Of a stretch of 64,000 nucleotides of DNA, positions 61,698 to 64,000 are shown one piece after another. How positions within the stretch are numbered: position 1 is the first letter of the stretch; every line of letters starts with the position of its first letter. The notes below the pieces were generated by a model. It saw only the letters and a list, made by a program, of their open reading frames with translations. It had not been told where the DNA came from and ran no database searches. The translations under genes and the position numbers were made by a program. Source of the DNA: Lacticaseibacillus pantheris DSM 15945 = JCM 12539 = NBRC 106106 (lineage in GTDB: Bacteria > Bacillota > Bacilli > Lactobacillales > Lactobacillaceae); NCBI RefSeq assembly GCF_001311175.1, contig NZ_BBAI01000004.1, forward strand, positions 54,648-118,647, written 5' to 3'.

Positions 61698-63871
61698 TTG
61701 ACTGAAGCACAATCACAAACCGTCTCCCTGATGCGTCCCGACCTGCCCGACATCAGTGCGCACCAGATTACCACGGTACTGAACTTGATGGACGACGGCA
61801 ACACGGTTCCGTTCATTGCCCGCTACCGTAAGGAAATGACGGGCAGCCTGGATGAAGTGCAGATTCAGGCCATCGAGGAGGCGCACGCCCGTGTCACCAA
61901 GCTCCAGGATCGTAAAGCCGCGGTGATTAAGAGCATCGACGAACAGGGGAAGCTCACGGCCAAGTTGAAGGCGCAGATTAACGCTGCCACCCAGCTACAA
62001 GACGTCGAGGACATTTACCTGCCGTACAAGCAGAAGCGGCAGACCAAAGCCATGGTCGCCCGCGCGCACGGACTTCAGCCGTTTGCGGAATGGATCATGA
62101 CGTTTCCCACCGCACCTTTGGCCACTGAGGCCGCGGGGTACGTTGACCCAGCCAAAGAAGTGGCGACGGTGGCCGACGTCCTCGCCGGCGCCCACGAAAT
62201 CCTGGCGGAGACGTTCAGTGAGGTGGCGACCGTGCGTAACTGGGTGCGCAATTACACGCAGCGGACTGGGAGCGTCCGCGTCACGGTGAAGACCAAGGGG
62301 AAGGAGCTCGACGAGAAGGGTGTGTACCAGCAGTACTACGACTTTGAGGAACCCATCAGCAAGATGACCTCCACCCGCACGCTGGCGATTAACCGCGGCG
62401 AGAAGGAGAAGATTCTCACCGTCAAAGTCAAAGTTGATACCGGCGCCGTCATGAATTATTGCCGTTTCCGGTTTATTGGTCAGCACCCACACTCCGAGGC
62501 AACGGCGTTCATCACGGAGGCGTACGAGGACGCGTACAAGCGGTTCATCGGACCGGCCATCGAGCGCGAACTGCGGGGCGTGTTGACCGCGGACGCCGAG
62601 GCTAAGTCCATCAAGGTCTTTGGCCAGAACCTGTACAACCTCCTGATGCAGGCCCCGATTAAGGCAAAGTTGTGCTGGGGTTCGACCCGGCGTACCGGAC
62701 TGGTTGCAAGCTAGCCGTGGTGGACGAAAACGGGAAGTTTCTCGATAAGGCGGTTATTTACCCGCACAAGCCAGCCCCAGAGGCCAAGCGCCGTGCGGCT
62801 ACGCAGGAATTGATCGACCTGCTTGAACGGTACCAAGTGACGATGATTGCTATCGGTAACGGGACGGCCAGCCGCGAGTCGGAGCAGTTTGTCGCCGCAA
62901 CTTTGAAACAAATCCATCGCGACATCTACTACGTGATTGTGAACGAGGCCGGTGCGTCGGTGTACTCTGCAAGCCAGGAGGCGCGCGATGAGTTCCCCGA
63001 CCTACACGTGGAGCAGCGTAGTGCCATCAGCATCGCCCGCCGGTTGCAGGACCCGTTGGCGGAACTGGTCAAAATCAATCCAGAATCCATCGGCGTGGGG
63101 CAGTACCAGCACGATTTGCCGGCCAAAGACCTCGCAACGGAAGTCGACGCGGTGGTTGAACGTGCCGTCAACCAGGTAGGGGTCAACCTGAATACGGCTA
63201 GCTACCAGCTGCTGACGCGGATATCGGGCCTGTCGAAGACGATTGCGGTCAATATCGTGAAGTATCGCGATGAGCACGGCCGGTACAACAGCCGCGCCGA
63301 GTTGAAGAAGGTACCGCGGTTGGGACCGAAGGCGTACGAGCAGTCGGTCGGATTTCTGCGCATTATCGGTGGCAAGCGAGCCTTGGACAACACGGATATC
63401 CATCCAGAGAGTTACCCAGTGGCCAAGCAAATCATGGCGGCGGCCGGTGTGCAGGAGTCTGACCTGGGCAGTGACGCGGCGGCAGCGAAAGTTGCGGCGG
63501 TGGACGTGGCGCCCATCGTTGCCACCGGCGTGGGTGCAACCACGGTGGCCGACATCGTGGCAGGCTTGCAAAGCCCCGGCCGCGACCTCCGTGACAGCAT
63601 GCCCGCACCTATTTTACGGCAGGACGTTCTGACGATGGAGGATCTCCAGCCGGGGATGAAGTTGGAGGGAACCGTCCGCAACGTGGTGGACTTTGGCGCC
63701 TTTGTCGATATCGGAGTAAAGCATGACGGGTTAGTACACGTGTCGCAGATGGCACAGCGGTTTGTCCGCGACCCGAAGACCGTGGTGGCGATTGGTGACA
63801 TCGTCACGGTGTGGATTGAGTCCGTCGACTTGCAACGCGAGCGCATCCAACTGACGATGGTCGAACCTTAA
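61698..63871 (+). CDS. tex: Tex family transcription accessory protein (frameshifted)
   Basis: This is a conserved nucleic-acid-binding protein of about 725 residues, normal Tex length. The N-terminal Tex domain contains VPFIARYRKEMTGSLDEVQI, then the YqgF-like RNase H fold (LGFDPAYRTGCKLAVVD, AIGNGTASRESE, VNEAGASVYSAS), a helix-hairpin-helix region (ISGLSKTIAVNIVKYRDEHG and RAELKKVPRLGPKAYEQSVGFLRI) and a C-terminal S1 RNA-binding domain (GMKLEGTVRNVVDFGAFVDIGVKHDGLVH). The TTG start at 61698 follows TGAGGAA. One base is missing in AAA 62666-62668; with AAAA it reads IKAKVVLGFDPAYR. Confidence 0.93.
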
Positions 63872-63958
63872 GGTAGTGGGTGTCAGCAGCGTAGGCCGGC
63901 CCGGTGAGCTGCGGCTTTCGTGGGGTGCTCCATGGTCACCACTGCTAGGGCGAAACCT

Positions 63959-63983
63959 CCAACTCACCAAGCCCGGGTGAGTT
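63959..63983 (+). terminator. Possible terminator downstream of tex
   Basis: AACTCACC pairs with GGTGAGTT across AAGCCCG; only three T's in the stem end, so it is a moderate candidate. The last 130 bases show no gene. Confidence 0.45.
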
Positions 63984-64000
63984 TCCGGTGCGATTCTGAG

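Overview
The window looks like a chromosomal segment of a lactic acid bacterium of the family Lactobacillaceae. It carries many phosphotransferase (PTS) sugar loci with GH1 6-phospho-beta-glucosidases, LicT/BglG-type and LevR-type regulators, GntR, LacI and TetR regulators, cre-like sites, purine-rich Shine-Dalgarno sequences, and core genes such as tex. No rRNA, tRNA, CRISPR array or intact insertion sequence was seen. The ends differ in composition: about 1-10 kb and 25.1-28.5 kb are AT-rich, while about 44-64 kb is clearly more GC-rich.

Layout. (1) 1-7.7 kb is a defence island: the 3' part of a helicase/Eco57I-type restriction-methylase, a second methylase-like protein without a catalytic NPPY motif, and an ietAS-like cassette (AAA+ ATPase and subtilisin-like protease) with a small third gene that resembles a Trypco1-type domain. 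(2) 8.3-16 kb is a beta-glucoside locus: a PRD regulator divergent from PTS EIIB, EIIC, GH1, EIIA and a second GH1 whose acid/base Glu is Gln, followed by a YczE/YitT-like membrane protein. (3) 16.3-25 kb holds a tautomerase and a divergent LacI-controlled locus (LacI, HAD, SIS against ROK kinase, GH9, PTS EIIC, EIIB). This fits uptake and breakdown of a beta-linked amino-sugar disaccharide. (4) 25.1-28.5 kb is a helicase-PLD protein of Mokosh type II (MkoC) architecture. (5) 28.9-38.4 kb has an acetylesterase with an orphan EIIB under GntR control, a second GntR, and a mannose-family PTS operon with a long mannose-6-phosphate isomerase-like protein and two cupin phosphoglucose isomerases. (6) 38.4-44.4 kb has a LevR-like regulator divergent from a second mannose-family PTS. 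(7) 44.4-48.9 kb is a LicT-EIIBCA-GH1 operon with two RNA antiterminator/terminator modules. (8) 49-64 kb is a mixed region: GT8, esterase-TetR, GNAT, APC permease, an unknown anchored protein and membrane protein pair, TMEM175-like channel, amidohydrolase, TetR, DJ-1/PfpI, DUF915 lipoprotein, YefM-YoeB and Tex.

Quality caveat. About 25 genes are split by single-base shifts, roughly 38 in all. They follow a pattern: one extra base in A/T runs of seven or more, and one missing base mostly in short G/C runs. This points to homopolymer errors in the assembly rather than mass gene decay. I therefore annotate these genes as single reconstructed CDSs and give the position of each shift.
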